This document shows positions 24,823 to 33,379 of a DNA stretch of 64,000 nt, in pieces. Position 1 is the stretch's first letter. Each line of letters starts with the position of its first letter. Origin of the DNA: Pseudomonas sp. Irchel s3f7 (GTDB taxonomy: Bacteria; Pseudomonadota; Gammaproteobacteria; Pseudomonadales; Pseudomonadaceae); the NCBI RefSeq assembly GCF_900187615.1, contig NZ_FYDO01000029.1:18292-82291 (forward strand). The letters run 5' to 3'. The translations under genes and the position numbers were made by a program. The notes beneath the pieces were generated by a model. It saw only the letters and a program-made list of their open reading frames with translations. It had not been told where the DNA came from and made no database searches.

Positions 24823-26298
24823 ATGAACAGCGTGAATAAGACGATGCAATTGATCTGGCTGCGCAGCGACTTGCGCCTGCATGACAACACCGCCCTCTCG
24901 GCCGCCGCCGCTCGCGGACCGAGTGTGGCGGTGTATCTGCTGAGTCCCCAGCAATGGCTGGAGCATGACGACGCCCCCTGCAAAGTGGATTTCTGGCTGC
25001 GCAATCTGGCGCAGTTGAGCCATGCACTGGGTCAACTGAATATCCCCCTGCTGATCCGCACCGCCCCGCGCTGGGATGAGGCGCCAGCGGTATTACTCGA
25101 CTTGTGCCGTCAGTTGCAGATCGACGCACTGCACCTCAACGACGAATACGGCGTCCATGAAACCAGGCGGGATGCCGCGGTCGCCAGCGCCCTGAAAGCC
25201 GAAGGCATCGAAGTACACCGCTACCTCGATCAACTGCTGTTTCAGCCCGGCAGCGTACTGACCAAAACCGGCAGCTACTTTCAGGTCTTCAGCCAGTTCC
25301 GCAAAGTCTGTTATGAACGGCTGCATCATTCGCTGCCCCATCTCGTGCACGCGCCAAATGCACAAACGCCGCTGGACATCACCAGCGACGCTGTTCCCTC
25401 AACCATCACAGGATTCCCCACACCCAGCGCCAGCCTGCACAACCTGTGGCCCGCCGGTGAGACCGAAGCCCGCCGTCGCCTCGACATCTTTACCGATGCG
25501 CAGATCGATCACTACGAAAGCGAACGGGACTTCCCGGCGAAACCCGGCACCAGCCAACTCTCGCCCTACCTCGCCGCCGGAGTGATTTCTCCCCGCCAAT
25601 GCCTGCACGCAGCACTGCAAAGCAATCGGGGTGAGTTTGAGAGCGGAAGTGCCGGTGCAGTGACCTGGATCAACGAACTGCTGTGGCGCGAGTTCTATAA
25701 ACACATTCTGGTGGGTTATCCACGGGTTTCCCGACACCGGGCGTTTCGCCCCGAAACCGAAGCCCTGGCGTGGCGCGACGCCCCCGATGACCTCGCCGCC
25801 TGGCAAGAAGCACGTACCGGTCTGCCGATTATTGACGCCGCCATGCGCCAACTGCTGGAAACCGGCTGGATGCACAACCGACTGCGCATGGTGGTGGCAA
25901 TGTTTCTGAGCAAAAACCTGTTGATCGACTGGCGTGAAGGCGAGCGCTTTTTCATGCGTCACCTGATCGATGGCGACCTGGCCGCGAACAATGGCGGCTG
26001 GCAGTGGAGTTCGTCCACTGGTACGGACTCAGCGCCTTACTTCCGGATTTTCAACCCGCTGAGCCAGTCGGAAAAATTCGATCCGCAGGGCGTGTTCATC
26101 AAGCACTGGCTGCCGGCGTTGGCTGATCTGAATAAAAAAGAGGTGCATAACCCTGCCAATGTTGGCGGTTTGTTCGGTGCGGTCGACTACCCGACACCCA
26201 TCGTCGATTTGGGCGCTTCCCGCAACCGCGCACTGACCGCGTTCAAGAACCTGCCAGCACGAACACCGGTTACTGAACCGTTTGGGGAGCGCGCTTGA
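24823..26298 (+). CDS. phrB: Deoxyribodipyrimidine photolyase
   Basis: The 491-residue flavoprotein repairs cyclobutane pyrimidine dimers using blue light. The N-terminal antenna domain starts QLIWLRSDLRLHDNTAL. The C-terminal FAD domain has WINELLWREFYKHIL (about 286-300) and the highly conserved NNGGWQWSSSTGTDSAPYFR segment (about 389-408). The start codon directly follows the MerR stop (TAA-ATG); ATG 24844 is an alternative seven codons in. Neither has a strong ribosome site, consistent with translational coupling. Confidence 0.95.
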   Translation: MNSVNKTMQLIWLRSDLRLHDNTALSAAAARGPSVAVYLLSPQQWLEHDDAPCKVDFWLRNLAQLSHALGQLNIPLLIRTAPRWDEAPAVLLDLCRQLQIDALHLNDEYGVHETRRDAAVASALKAEGIEVHRYLDQLLFQPGSVLTKTGSYFQVFSQFRKVCYERLHHSLPHLVHAPNAQTPLDITSDAVPSTITGFPTPSASLHNLWPAGETEARRRLDIFTDAQIDHYESERDFPAKPGTSQLSPYLAAGVISPRQCLHAALQSNRGEFESGSAGAVTWINELLWREFYKHILVGYPRVSRHRAFRPETEALAWRDAPDDLAAWQEARTGLPIIDAAMRQLLETGWMHNRLRMVVAMFLSKNLLIDWREGERFFMRHLIDGDLAANNGGWQWSSSTGTDSAPYFRIFNPLSQSEKFDPQGVFIKHWLPALADLNKKEVHNPANVGGLFGAVDYPTPIVDLGASRNRALTAFKNLPARTPVTEPFGERA

Positions 26299-26324
26299 GT
26301 AATTCCCCGCGGCGATCCGTAGAG

Positions 26325-26381
26325 ATGAGCAAAAAACAATTGGACTCGGCCGATGCCTGGCTGAACAGGAGATTGGGATGA
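26325..26381 (+). CDS. Possible 18-residue leader frame coupled to the SDR gene
   Basis: ATG 26325 opens a frame MSKKQLDSADAWLNRRLG ending at a TGA that overlaps the SDR start as ATGA. The SDR ribosome site AGGAGATTGGG lies inside it. Its own ribosome site is poor, so it may be chance. Confidence 0.25.
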   Translation: MSKKQLDSADAWLNRRLG

Positions 26382-27154
26382 GTCGTACACCTCCACGGCG
26401 ATATTGGCTGACGGGCGCCAGCAACGGAATTGGCGCCGCACTGGCTGAGGAAATCTTGAAAACCGGCGCGCACCTGGCCTTCAGTTCACGCTCTGCAACA
26501 TCGCTGAAAGTCATGTCGCAACGATATCCCGGACAAGTGCTGGCGCTGGCCGCAGATCTGACCAACAGTCAGACCGTGCGCGAGATCGGCGAGCAAATTG
26601 CCGAAGACTGGGGCTCGCTGGACACAGTCATCCTCAATGCCGGTACCTGCGAATATGTGGACGCCCGGCAGTTCGACGCGACAATCGTCGAGCATGTGGT
26701 AAGGACCAATCTGCTTGCCAGCAGCTATTGCATCGAAACCGCCTTGCCACTCTTGCGCGCCGGCACCGCCCCACATCTGGTGGCGATGGCCAGTGCCGTG
26801 ACGTACCTGCCACTGCCCCGAGCCGAAGCAAATGGCACCTCGAAGGCAGGTTTACGTCACCTTTTTGAGTCCCGGCGCATTGATCTCGCCCCTGAAGGCA
26901 TCGAAGTCACCGTGATCAACCCCGGATTCGTCGAACCATCGCAGACGGGTAAAAGTGACTTCTCCATGCCGCTCAGTTGGCCCGTGGAAAAAGCCGCGCG
27001 GCACATTCTCGAACAGCTCAAGGATCGCCCGCTGGAAATCACTTTTCCCGCGGCATTCATGGCGACTCTGTGGCCACTGTCCAGATTGCCTGACACGGTG
27101 AAACTGGACATCGGCAAGCGCATGGTGCGCAGCAACCCGCCGATCAAGGATTAG
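26378..27154 (+). CDS. Short-chain dehydrogenase/reductase with substituted catalytic Tyr
   Basis: The 258-residue SDR has the cofactor motif TGASNGIG (about 9-16), VILNAGTCEY (about 84-93) and the catalytic Ser139. The expected Y-x3-K motif reads Asn152-G-T-S-K156 (codon AAT at 26831-26833), so the catalytic Tyr is missing; a single T-to-A change from TAT would explain it. ATG 26378 follows AGGAGATTGGG. It is downstream of phrB with a 79-base gap and is probably in the same light-related cluster. Either the enzyme is inactive, has a new role, or a mutation or sequencing error is present. Confidence 0.88.
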   Translation: MSRTPPRRYWLTGASNGIGAALAEEILKTGAHLAFSSRSATSLKVMSQRYPGQVLALAADLTNSQTVREIGEQIAEDWGSLDTVILNAGTCEYVDARQFDATIVEHVVRTNLLASSYCIETALPLLRAGTAPHLVAMASAVTYLPLPRAEANGTSKAGLRHLFESRRIDLAPEGIEVTVINPGFVEPSQTGKSDFSMPLSWPVEKAARHILEQLKDRPLEITFPAAFMATLWPLSRLPDTVKLDIGKRMVRSNPPIKD

Positions 27155-27233
27155 CGGCCGGGTCATCACTTGCGAAGTCGGCGTCCGTCAGAGCTTTCAC
27201 ACAGTTCAGGGGGACTGGCTTACACTGCGCGCC

Positions 27234-27539
27234 ATGAAAACCATCCCCCACACGCAAATCGCGGAACCCGCGGTCACCTGCTCGACCTGCGCAGCCTGCT
27301 GCTGCCAGCTCGAAGTCATGTTGATCACCGACACGGGTGTGCCTGAACGGTTCATCGATACCGATGACTGGGGCGGGGAAGTCATGCTGCGTCTGGACGA
27401 CGGCTGGTGCGCTGCGCTCGATCGCAACACGATGATGTGCACCATCTACGAAAAACGCCCGCTGATCTGCCGGGAATTCGAGATGGGTGCACCGGAATGC
27501 ATTGAGGAACGCCAAGGAATTTCCACAGCGTATCGCTGA
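27234..27539 (+). CDS. YkgJ family cysteine cluster protein
   Basis: The 101-residue protein has Cys-rich blocks CSTCAACCCQLE (about 15-26), WCAALD (about 59-64), CTIYEKRPLICREF (about 70-83) and a Cys in APEC. This is the YkgJ/CxxCxxCC family, thought to bind zinc or an iron-sulfur cluster. Function unknown. It stands alone between the SDR gene and a REP pair. Confidence 0.88.
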   Translation: MKTIPHTQIAEPAVTCSTCAACCCQLEVMLITDTGVPERFIDTDDWGGEVMLRLDDGWCAALDRNTMMCTIYEKRPLICREFEMGAPECIEERQGISTAYR

Positions 27540-27562
27540 AAGCTCAGTCACAGCAGAACGAT

Positions 27563-27652
27563 TGTAGGAGCGAGCTTGCTCGCGATAGCAATGCGTCAGT
27601 CAGCATCAATGCCGAATCTGAAATCGCCATCGCGAGCAAGCTCGTTCCTACA
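27563..27652. repeat. REP pair (GTAGGAGCGAGC class)
   Basis: TGTAGGAGCGAGCTTGCTCG and CGAGCAAGCTCGTTCCTACA in inverse orientation, one mismatch between arms. Lies between the convergent YkgJ and pagL genes. Confidence 0.85.
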
Positions 27653-27681
27653 GGGGGTCATACCATTTTTTGGCCCGGTGC

Positions 27682-28200
27682 CTACAACGGCATCGTGTAA
27701 TGCAATGCGTAACTTTCTACACCATCGTTCGGGGTCGTGAGCCCGGCGTTGGAATAGTGCGTCGCGCGCACCCCGACTTCGTGTCCACCCGCAAAGCGCA
27801 AGCCGACACCGAAGCGGTCTTCAAACTGGAAGGCGCTACCCAGATCGTTGCTTTCGACTTCAGTGCTGGCAAACGCCGCCACACCAATCCCAAACTCAAT
27901 GTAGGGTTTGACGTTCTGTCCGGAAAATTCATAAATAAGCACAGGCGAGAACGAAAGGCTGTGGTTACTGGATGTCTCTTCACCGTCCCAATAGGTGTAG
28001 GCGCCGTCCCAATAACCGGTCAGACGACCCACGTCGCTCTGCCACCAGCTCTGATCCCAATCGAATTGCATCCCCAATCGATAGGTCATGGTCGACTCGC
28101 CGGTTTGCCCCACCGCAAACTCCACACCTGCCGCTTGAGCGGTAAAACTGTGCCCCATCAGTGCGGCCGCAATCGCGGCCAAGCAGAATAGTCGCCTCAC
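27682..28200 (-). CDS. pagL: Lipid A 3-O-deacylase PagL
   Basis: The 172-residue outer-membrane protein has a signal peptide ending FTAQA (about 23) and a small beta-barrel that ends in YALHYTMPL. The catalytic motif THYSNAGL places His148 and Ser150, about 125 and 127 in the mature chain, matching PagL of P. aeruginosa (His126, Ser128). The FEDRFGVGLRFAGGHEVGV segment holds the remaining Glu region. It removes the 3-position acyl chain of lipid A. In P. aeruginosa pagL is also next to murI. Confidence 0.9.
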   Translation of the reverse strand: MRRLFCLAAIAAALMGHSFTAQAAGVEFAVGQTGESTMTYRLGMQFDWDQSWWQSDVGRLTGYWDGAYTYWDGEETSSNHSLSFSPVLIYEFSGQNVKPYIEFGIGVAAFASTEVESNDLGSAFQFEDRFGVGLRFAGGHEVGVRATHYSNAGLTTPNDGVESYALHYTMPL

Positions 28201-28323
28201 TAGAAACTTCCTTTTCCGAACGATTTCGTATGGTTATTTTGTTGCCTGACCCTGCAAAGCTATAGAAGGCGGCGATTAATCAGAAGTTCATCCGACTTTT
28301 CGCATTCCCCCCCGGGAAACTTC

Positions 28324-29115
28324 CTACTTGTCGAAGCTTCGCACAATGCCGGACGTATTCCACAGTATCGGCAAGATATTTCTGAAATGTACCGGGTCGG
28401 CACTGGTCCAGAATTGCGCCTCGCGCGCAGGCCCGTCGGCAAGCAGTTCGCCTTCGGCCAGCAGACGCTGAAGCTGGCGCGCCACCGCAGCGCCAGTGTC
28501 GATCAGGCTGATGTCGGCGGGGATCATCTGCTTGAGCATCGGTTTCAGGAAGGGGTAATGGGTGCAACCAAGGATGAGCGTGTCAGCGCCGGCGGCGAGC
28601 AGCGGCTCGACGTATGAGGCCAGCAACTGGCGCAGCGCCGGACTGCGCAGGTCGCCATTTTCAATCAGCTCAACGAGCCCGGGGCACGGTTGGGTAATGA
28701 CCCGAACATCGGTGGCAAAACGGTCGAGCAACGCGGCAAACTTTGCGCTTTGCAACGTCCCCGTGGTGGCCAGCACTCCGACCACGCCACTGCGGGTCGC
28801 GGCGGCGGCCGGCTTGACCGCCGGTTCCATACCGACGATGGGCCACTCGGGATAGTCGCGTCGCAAGTCGGCGACGCCGGCAACGGTTGCCGTGTTGCAG
28901 GCCAGCACCAAAGCCTTGGCACCCTGCTGCTGAAAAAATTCAGCCATCACGCTGCAACGCTGCCGGATGAATTCGGGGGTTTTTTCGCCGTAGGGAACGT
29001 TGCCGCAATCGGCGACGTACATCAGCGTTTCGTTGGGCAGCAAGCGCTGGATCTCGGCCAGCACCGAGAGCCCACCAACGCCGGAGTCGAACACGCCAAT
29101 CGGCGCTTCACGCAT
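28324..29115 (-). CDS. murI: Glutamate racemase
   Basis: The 263-residue enzyme makes D-glutamate for peptidoglycan. Both catalytic Cys motifs are present: VLACNTATVA (about 76-85) and LILGCTHYPFLK (about 184-195). The N-terminus IGVFDSGVGGLSVL is diagnostic. ATG 29115 overlaps the end of moeB by 8 bases, so translation is likely coupled. Last gene of the hemA-prfA-prmC-moeB-murI operon. Confidence 0.95.
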   Translation of the reverse strand: MREAPIGVFDSGVGGLSVLAEIQRLLPNETLMYVADCGNVPYGEKTPEFIRQRCSVMAEFFQQQGAKALVLACNTATVAGVADLRRDYPEWPIVGMEPAVKPAAAATRSGVVGVLATTGTLQSAKFAALLDRFATDVRVITQPCPGLVELIENGDLRSPALRQLLASYVEPLLAAGADTLILGCTHYPFLKPMLKQMIPADISLIDTGAAVARQLQRLLAEGELLADGPAREAQFWTSADPVHFRNILPILWNTSGIVRSFDK

Positions 29116-29863
29116 GTTTCGACCCACAGACGCTACACCCCGGATCACGCTTGACCCGCAACTCACGGAAGCGTGTACCCAAAGCATCAATGAGCAACAG
29201 ACGCCCCACCAACGGCTCGCCAAAACCGGCCAGCAACTTCAGTGCTTCAAGCGCTTGCAAACTGCCCACCAGCCCCACCAGAGGACCGACTACGCCGGCT
29301 TCGCTACAGGTCAATTCAGCTTCGCTGCCGTGCCCGTATAAACAGTGGTAGCACGGACTCTCGGGACGGCGCGGGTCGAACACCGAGAGTTGTCCTTCAA
29401 GACGAATCGCCGCGCCGCTGACCAGCGGTTTTACCGCGGCCACACAAGCGGCGTTGACCGCTTCGCGGGTGGAGAAATTGTCGGAACAGTCGATCACCAG
29501 ATCCACCCCGGCCACGGCCGCGGCCAGCGAGTCTTCGTCGAGCGCCGTGCGATGGGCGATCAACCGGACCTCGGGATTGATCGCCGTCAGGCGCTTGATC
29601 GCCGAATCGACTTTGCTCAGGCCAACACTGTCGGTGTCGTGAATGATCTGGCGTTGCAGGTTGGTCAGGTCGACCGTGTCGAAGTCCGCCAGGTGCATTT
29701 CACCGATGCCCGCGGCGGCCAGGTACAACGCCACCGGCGCACCGAGACCACCGAGGCCGATGATCAACAGGCGGCTGTCTTTGAGCCGCAACTGGCCATC
29801 GATGTCGATGTGTTGCAGCAGAATCTGCCGGCTATAGCGAAGCAATTCCTGATCATTCAGCAC
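29108..29863 (-). CDS. moeB: Molybdopterin-synthase adenylyltransferase (MoeB/ThiF family)
   Basis: The 251-residue E1-like enzyme adenylates the C-terminal Gly of a small sulfur carrier protein (MoaD or similar). It has LLIIGLGGLGAPVALYLAAAG (about 33-53, nucleotide fold), DCSDNFSTR near 129, and two zinc Cys pairs (CYHCL and CSVCG). MoeB is the call from context and P. aeruginosa order; a HesA or ThiF role cannot be excluded. Its start overlaps the end of prmC. Confidence 0.9.
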   Translation of the reverse strand: MLNDQELLRYSRQILLQHIDIDGQLRLKDSRLLIIGLGGLGAPVALYLAAAGIGEMHLADFDTVDLTNLQRQIIHDTDSVGLSKVDSAIKRLTAINPEVRLIAHRTALDEDSLAAAVAGVDLVIDCSDNFSTREAVNAACVAAVKPLVSGAAIRLEGQLSVFDPRRPESPCYHCLYGHGSEAELTCSEAGVVGPLVGLVGSLQALEALKLLAGFGEPLVGRLLLIDALGTRFRELRVKRDPGCSVCGSKHA

Positions 29864-30687
29864 GGCAGGCGCCCCAGACTGATGCGTTGATGACCGCCCA
29901 GATCGGTGCGGCTGTGGACTTCTTCAAACCCGCGGGCCAGTAGCAGATCGCGCACCGCTTCGGCTTGATCATAACCGTGTTCGAGCATCAGCCAGCCACC
30001 CGCCTCCAGATGATCCGGTGCCTGGGCGACGATCAGACGCAGATCGTCGAGCCCATCGACACCGGCCACCAGGGCGCTTTCCGGTTCGAAGCGTACATCG
30101 CCTTCCACCAGATGCGGATCGGTCGCCGCGATGTACGGCGGATTGCTGATGATCAGTTGAAAACGCTGACCCTCCAGCGCACTGAACCAGTGACTGCTGA
30201 GCACCGTGGCGTTGTTCAGGTGCAGGCGCTGGCGATTGCGTTCGGCCAGGGCCACGGCTTCCAGCACGCGATCCACTGCCGTGACTTTCCATGCCGGACG
30301 CTCACTGGCCAGGGCCAGGGCAATTGCACCACTGCCAGTGCCGAGATCGAGTACTTTGGTTGGCGTGGCAGGTAACAGTTCCAACGCGGCTTCCACCAGC
30401 AACTCGGTGTCGGGACGCGGAATCAGCGTGTGCGGCGCCACCTCCAGATCGAGCTTCCAGAAACCCTGCTGGCCGAGAATATAGGCCACCGGCTCACCGC
30501 CGCGACGGCGTTGCAGATACTCGGCAAACGTCTGCGCCGCCTCACTCGGCACGATGCGTTCCGGCCAGGTATGTAAGAAGCTTCGGGACTTGCCCAACGC
30601 CGCCGCCAGCAACAATTCGGCGTCCAGACGCGCCGTCGGCGAGTCGGGCAAATCGGCAGCGCGCAACAGACTGGCGATGATTGTCAT
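29857..30687 (-). CDS. prmC: Peptide chain release factor N5-glutamine methyltransferase
   Basis: The 276-residue enzyme methylates the Gln of the GGQ motif in RF1 and RF2. SAM motif VLDLGTGSGAIALALA (about 113-128) and the catalytic LIISNPPYIA (about 178-187) are present. It is encoded directly after its substrate's gene prfA with no gap between prfA stop and prmC start. Confidence 0.95.
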   Translation of the reverse strand: MTIIASLLRAADLPDSPTARLDAELLLAAALGKSRSFLHTWPERIVPSEAAQTFAEYLQRRRGGEPVAYILGQQGFWKLDLEVAPHTLIPRPDTELLVEAALELLPATPTKVLDLGTGSGAIALALASERPAWKVTAVDRVLEAVALAERNRQRLHLNNATVLSSHWFSALEGQRFQLIISNPPYIAATDPHLVEGDVRFEPESALVAGVDGLDDLRLIVAQAPDHLEAGGWLMLEHGYDQAEAVRDLLLARGFEEVHSRTDLGGHQRISLGRLPC

Positions 30688-31770
30688 TTACTCACCTATC
30701 GCCGCCAGTTGATCGGCCTGGTATTCGGCCAGCAACGGCTCGATCACCGCATCGACGCCACCGGCGAGGATTTCGTCGAGCGAATACAGCGTCAGGTTGA
30801 CCCGATGGTCGGTCACCCGGCCCTGGGCAAAGTTGTAAGTGCGGATGCGTTCGGAGCGGTCGCCGGAACCCACCAGCAACTTGCGCTCGCTGGCAATTGC
30901 ATTAGCCGCAGCGCTGGTCTGCTGGTCGTTGAGCTTGGCCGACAGCCAGGACATCGCGCGGGCGCGGTTCTTGTGCTGCGAACGCTCCTCCTGACATTCG
31001 ACCACGATGCCGGACGGCAAGTGCGTGATACGGATCGCCGAATCGGTCTTGTTGACGTGCTGACCACCAGCACCGGACGAACGATAGGTATCGACCCGCA
31101 GGTCCGCCGGGTTGATCTCGATCGTTTCCTGCTCGTCCGGTTCGGGAAGTACCGCCACGGTGCAGGCCGAGGTGTGAATGCGACCTTGGGACTCGGTCGC
31201 CGGAACCCGCTGCACGCGGTGCGCGCCGGATTCGAACTTCAGCTTGCCGTAGACGTTGTCGCCTTCGACCCGGGCGATGACTTCTTTATAGCCACCGTGC
31301 TCACCCTCGTTTTCCGAGAGGATCTCCACTCGCCAGCCGCGACGCTCGGCGTAACGCGAATACATGCGGAACAGGTCGCCGGAGAAAATCGCCGCCTCGT
31401 CACCGCCGGTGCCGGCGCGGATTTCGAGGAACACGTTGCGCCCGTCGTTCGGATCCTTGGGCAACAGCATGCGTTGCAGGCTGGCTTCCAGTTCGACCAG
31501 GCGTTCCTTGGCTTCGCGAACTTCTTCCACGGCCATTTCACGCATGTCCGGGTCGCTGTCCTTGAGCAGTGCCTGGGCCCCTTCGAGGTCGCCCTGCACT
31601 TTGAGCAGCTGTTTATAGGTTTCGACGATCGGCTCGACTTCCGCATATTCCTTGGAATAGGTGCGGAATTTGTTCTGATCGGAAATGACCTCGCCATCGC
31701 CAAGCAGGGCGGTCAATTCCTCGAAACGGTCCTGGAGGATGTCCAGCTTATTGAGCAGTGACGCTTTCAT
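30688..31770 (-). CDS. prfA: Peptide chain release factor 1
   Basis: The 360-residue factor recognises UAG and UAA. The GGQ motif is in SSGAGGQHVNKTDSA (about 230-244), and the anticodon-like P-A-T region reads RVPATESQGR near 186-195. Length is standard. The start overlaps the hemA stop by 4 bases (ATGA). Confidence 0.97.
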   Translation of the reverse strand: MKASLLNKLDILQDRFEELTALLGDGEVISDQNKFRTYSKEYAEVEPIVETYKQLLKVQGDLEGAQALLKDSDPDMREMAVEEVREAKERLVELEASLQRMLLPKDPNDGRNVFLEIRAGTGGDEAAIFSGDLFRMYSRYAERRGWRVEILSENEGEHGGYKEVIARVEGDNVYGKLKFESGAHRVQRVPATESQGRIHTSACTVAVLPEPDEQETIEINPADLRVDTYRSSGAGGQHVNKTDSAIRITHLPSGIVVECQEERSQHKNRARAMSWLSAKLNDQQTSAAANAIASERKLLVGSGDRSERIRTYNFAQGRVTDHRVNLTLYSLDEILAGGVDAVIEPLLAEYQADQLAAIGE

Positions 31771-33056
31771 TGCGGTTTCTTATCCGAAAAGCTATCCGAT
31801 GAGCCCTCACCGAGGGCAAAGAGTTCCTGGGCCATCGCCAGCGCATCCAGGCGACCTTCGGCAGAGAGCTTTTTCAACTGCACGCTCGGAGCGTGCAACA
31901 GTTTGTTGGTCAGGCCACGCGCCAGTTGCACCAGCACGTCTTCGGCGCTGCTGCCGTTGGCCAGCAAGCGCTGGGCCTTCTGCAATTCTTCGTCGCGCAG
32001 GCGTTCGCTCTGTTGACGATAGGCCTTGAGCACGTCCACCGCCGCCAGTTCACGCAGGCGCACCATGAAATCTTCGGCACCGACCGAGACCATCTCTTCC
32101 GCTGCCTGGGCTGCACCCTGGCGGCTCTTGAGGTTCTCGGCGACCACTTCATGGAGATCGTCGACGCTATAGAGGTAAACGTCGTCCAACTCGCCGACTT
32201 CCGGCTCGATATCGCGCGGTACGGCAATGTCGACCATGAAGATCGGCTTGTGCTTGCGCAGCTTCAGCGCGCTTTCCACCGCGCCTTTGCCCAGGATCGG
32301 CAACTGACTGGCGGTGGAGCTGATGACGATGTCACTGCGTACCAGCTCCGCCGGAATGTCCGAGAGTAGCACCGCATGGGCGCCGAACTGTTCGGCCAGG
32401 ATGCTGGCGCGCTCCAGGGTGCGGTTGGCGACGACAATGCGCTTCACACCCAGGTCATGCAGATGGCGGGCGACCAGCGTGATGGTCTCGCCCGCACCGA
32501 TCAACAAGGCCTGGCTGCGTTGCAAATCGCTGAAAATCTGTTTCGCCAGGCTCACCGCAGCAAACGCCACGGACACCGGGTTCTCGCCGATGGCGGTGTC
32601 CGTGCGCACTTGCTTGGCCGCATTGAACGTCGCCTGGAACAATCGCCCGAGCAACGGCCCGACCGTACCGGCCTCACGGGCCACGGCATAGGCCGACTTC
32701 ATCTGACCGAGAATCTGCGGCTCGCCCAACACCAGCGAATCGAGCCCGGAGGCGACCCGCATCATGTGACGAACTGCCGCATCGTCCTCGTGCACATAAG
32801 CGCTTTGGCGCAACTCTTCGAAGCTCAAATGATGATAATCGGCCAGCCAGCGCAGAACGACGTCCGCCGACAGGTGATCCTGTTCTATATAGAGTTCACT
32901 GCGATTGCAGGTGGAGAGGATCGCAGCTTCGCGGCTGTCGGTGAGTCGGCAGAGCTGCTGCAGGGCCTCCACCAGTTGCTCAGGGGTAAAAGCCACGCGC
33001 TCGCGGACGTCTACTGAAGCAGTCTTGTGGTTAATACCGAGTGCAAGGAAGGCCAT
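31767..33056 (-). CDS. hemA: Glutamyl-tRNA reductase
   Basis: The 429-residue enzyme makes glutamate-1-semialdehyde, the first step of C5 haem synthesis. The catalytic Cys is in AILSTCNRSELY (about 46-57), the Rossmann motif in ALLIGAGETITLV (about 183-195), and the C-terminal dimerisation helix follows. First gene of a tight five-gene minus-strand operon, which puts haem synthesis and translation termination under one promoter. It is divergent from the TPR-lolB-ispE operon. Confidence 0.96.
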   Translation of the reverse strand: MAFLALGINHKTASVDVRERVAFTPEQLVEALQQLCRLTDSREAAILSTCNRSELYIEQDHLSADVVLRWLADYHHLSFEELRQSAYVHEDDAAVRHMMRVASGLDSLVLGEPQILGQMKSAYAVAREAGTVGPLLGRLFQATFNAAKQVRTDTAIGENPVSVAFAAVSLAKQIFSDLQRSQALLIGAGETITLVARHLHDLGVKRIVVANRTLERASILAEQFGAHAVLLSDIPAELVRSDIVISSTASQLPILGKGAVESALKLRKHKPIFMVDIAVPRDIEPEVGELDDVYLYSVDDLHEVVAENLKSRQGAAQAAEEMVSVGAEDFMVRLRELAAVDVLKAYRQQSERLRDEELQKAQRLLANGSSAEDVLVQLARGLTNKLLHAPSVQLKKLSAEGRLDALAMAQELFALGEGSSDSFSDKKPQ

Positions 33057-33379
33057 TCAAAGTCGCTGATGGTGACGTGAAGCCGGCAATTGTCCTACTT
33101 CGACGGAAACAGAACAACTACTCGATCTCTATCGTCTTGGTAGACAACGTCGACGTTGCGAGCCGTTCTCGTTTACCCGAACGACAGGGCTTCTGTAGTG
33201 CTGCCGTAGGCTGCGATCTTTTGATCCTGATTTCGGCGTACTTGAAGACGCCAAAAGATCGCAGCCTACCGCAGCGCCTACATGGGACCTGTAACATCGG
33301 GAAAATGCCGGGGCGGTTATGTTTGGCCGAAAGCTTGTGTCATGATGATCCGACCGCAGGTTAGTCGTCCTCTTCCTAT
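33057..33379. other. Divergent promoter region between hemA and the TPR lipoprotein gene
   Basis: These 323 bases hold no gene. The hemA-proximal part should contain its promoter and the right part that of the TPR-lolB-ispE operon, although I could not assign clear boxes. A REP pair occupies 33194-33282. Confidence 0.6.
33194..33282. repeat. REP pair (GATCGCAGCC class)
   Basis: TGTAGTGCTGCCGTAGGCTG and CGATCTTTTGATC on the left are mirrored by AAAAGATCGCAGCCTACC and GCAGCGCCTACA on the right. Unusual in sitting between two divergent genes rather than after a gene. Confidence 0.75.
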
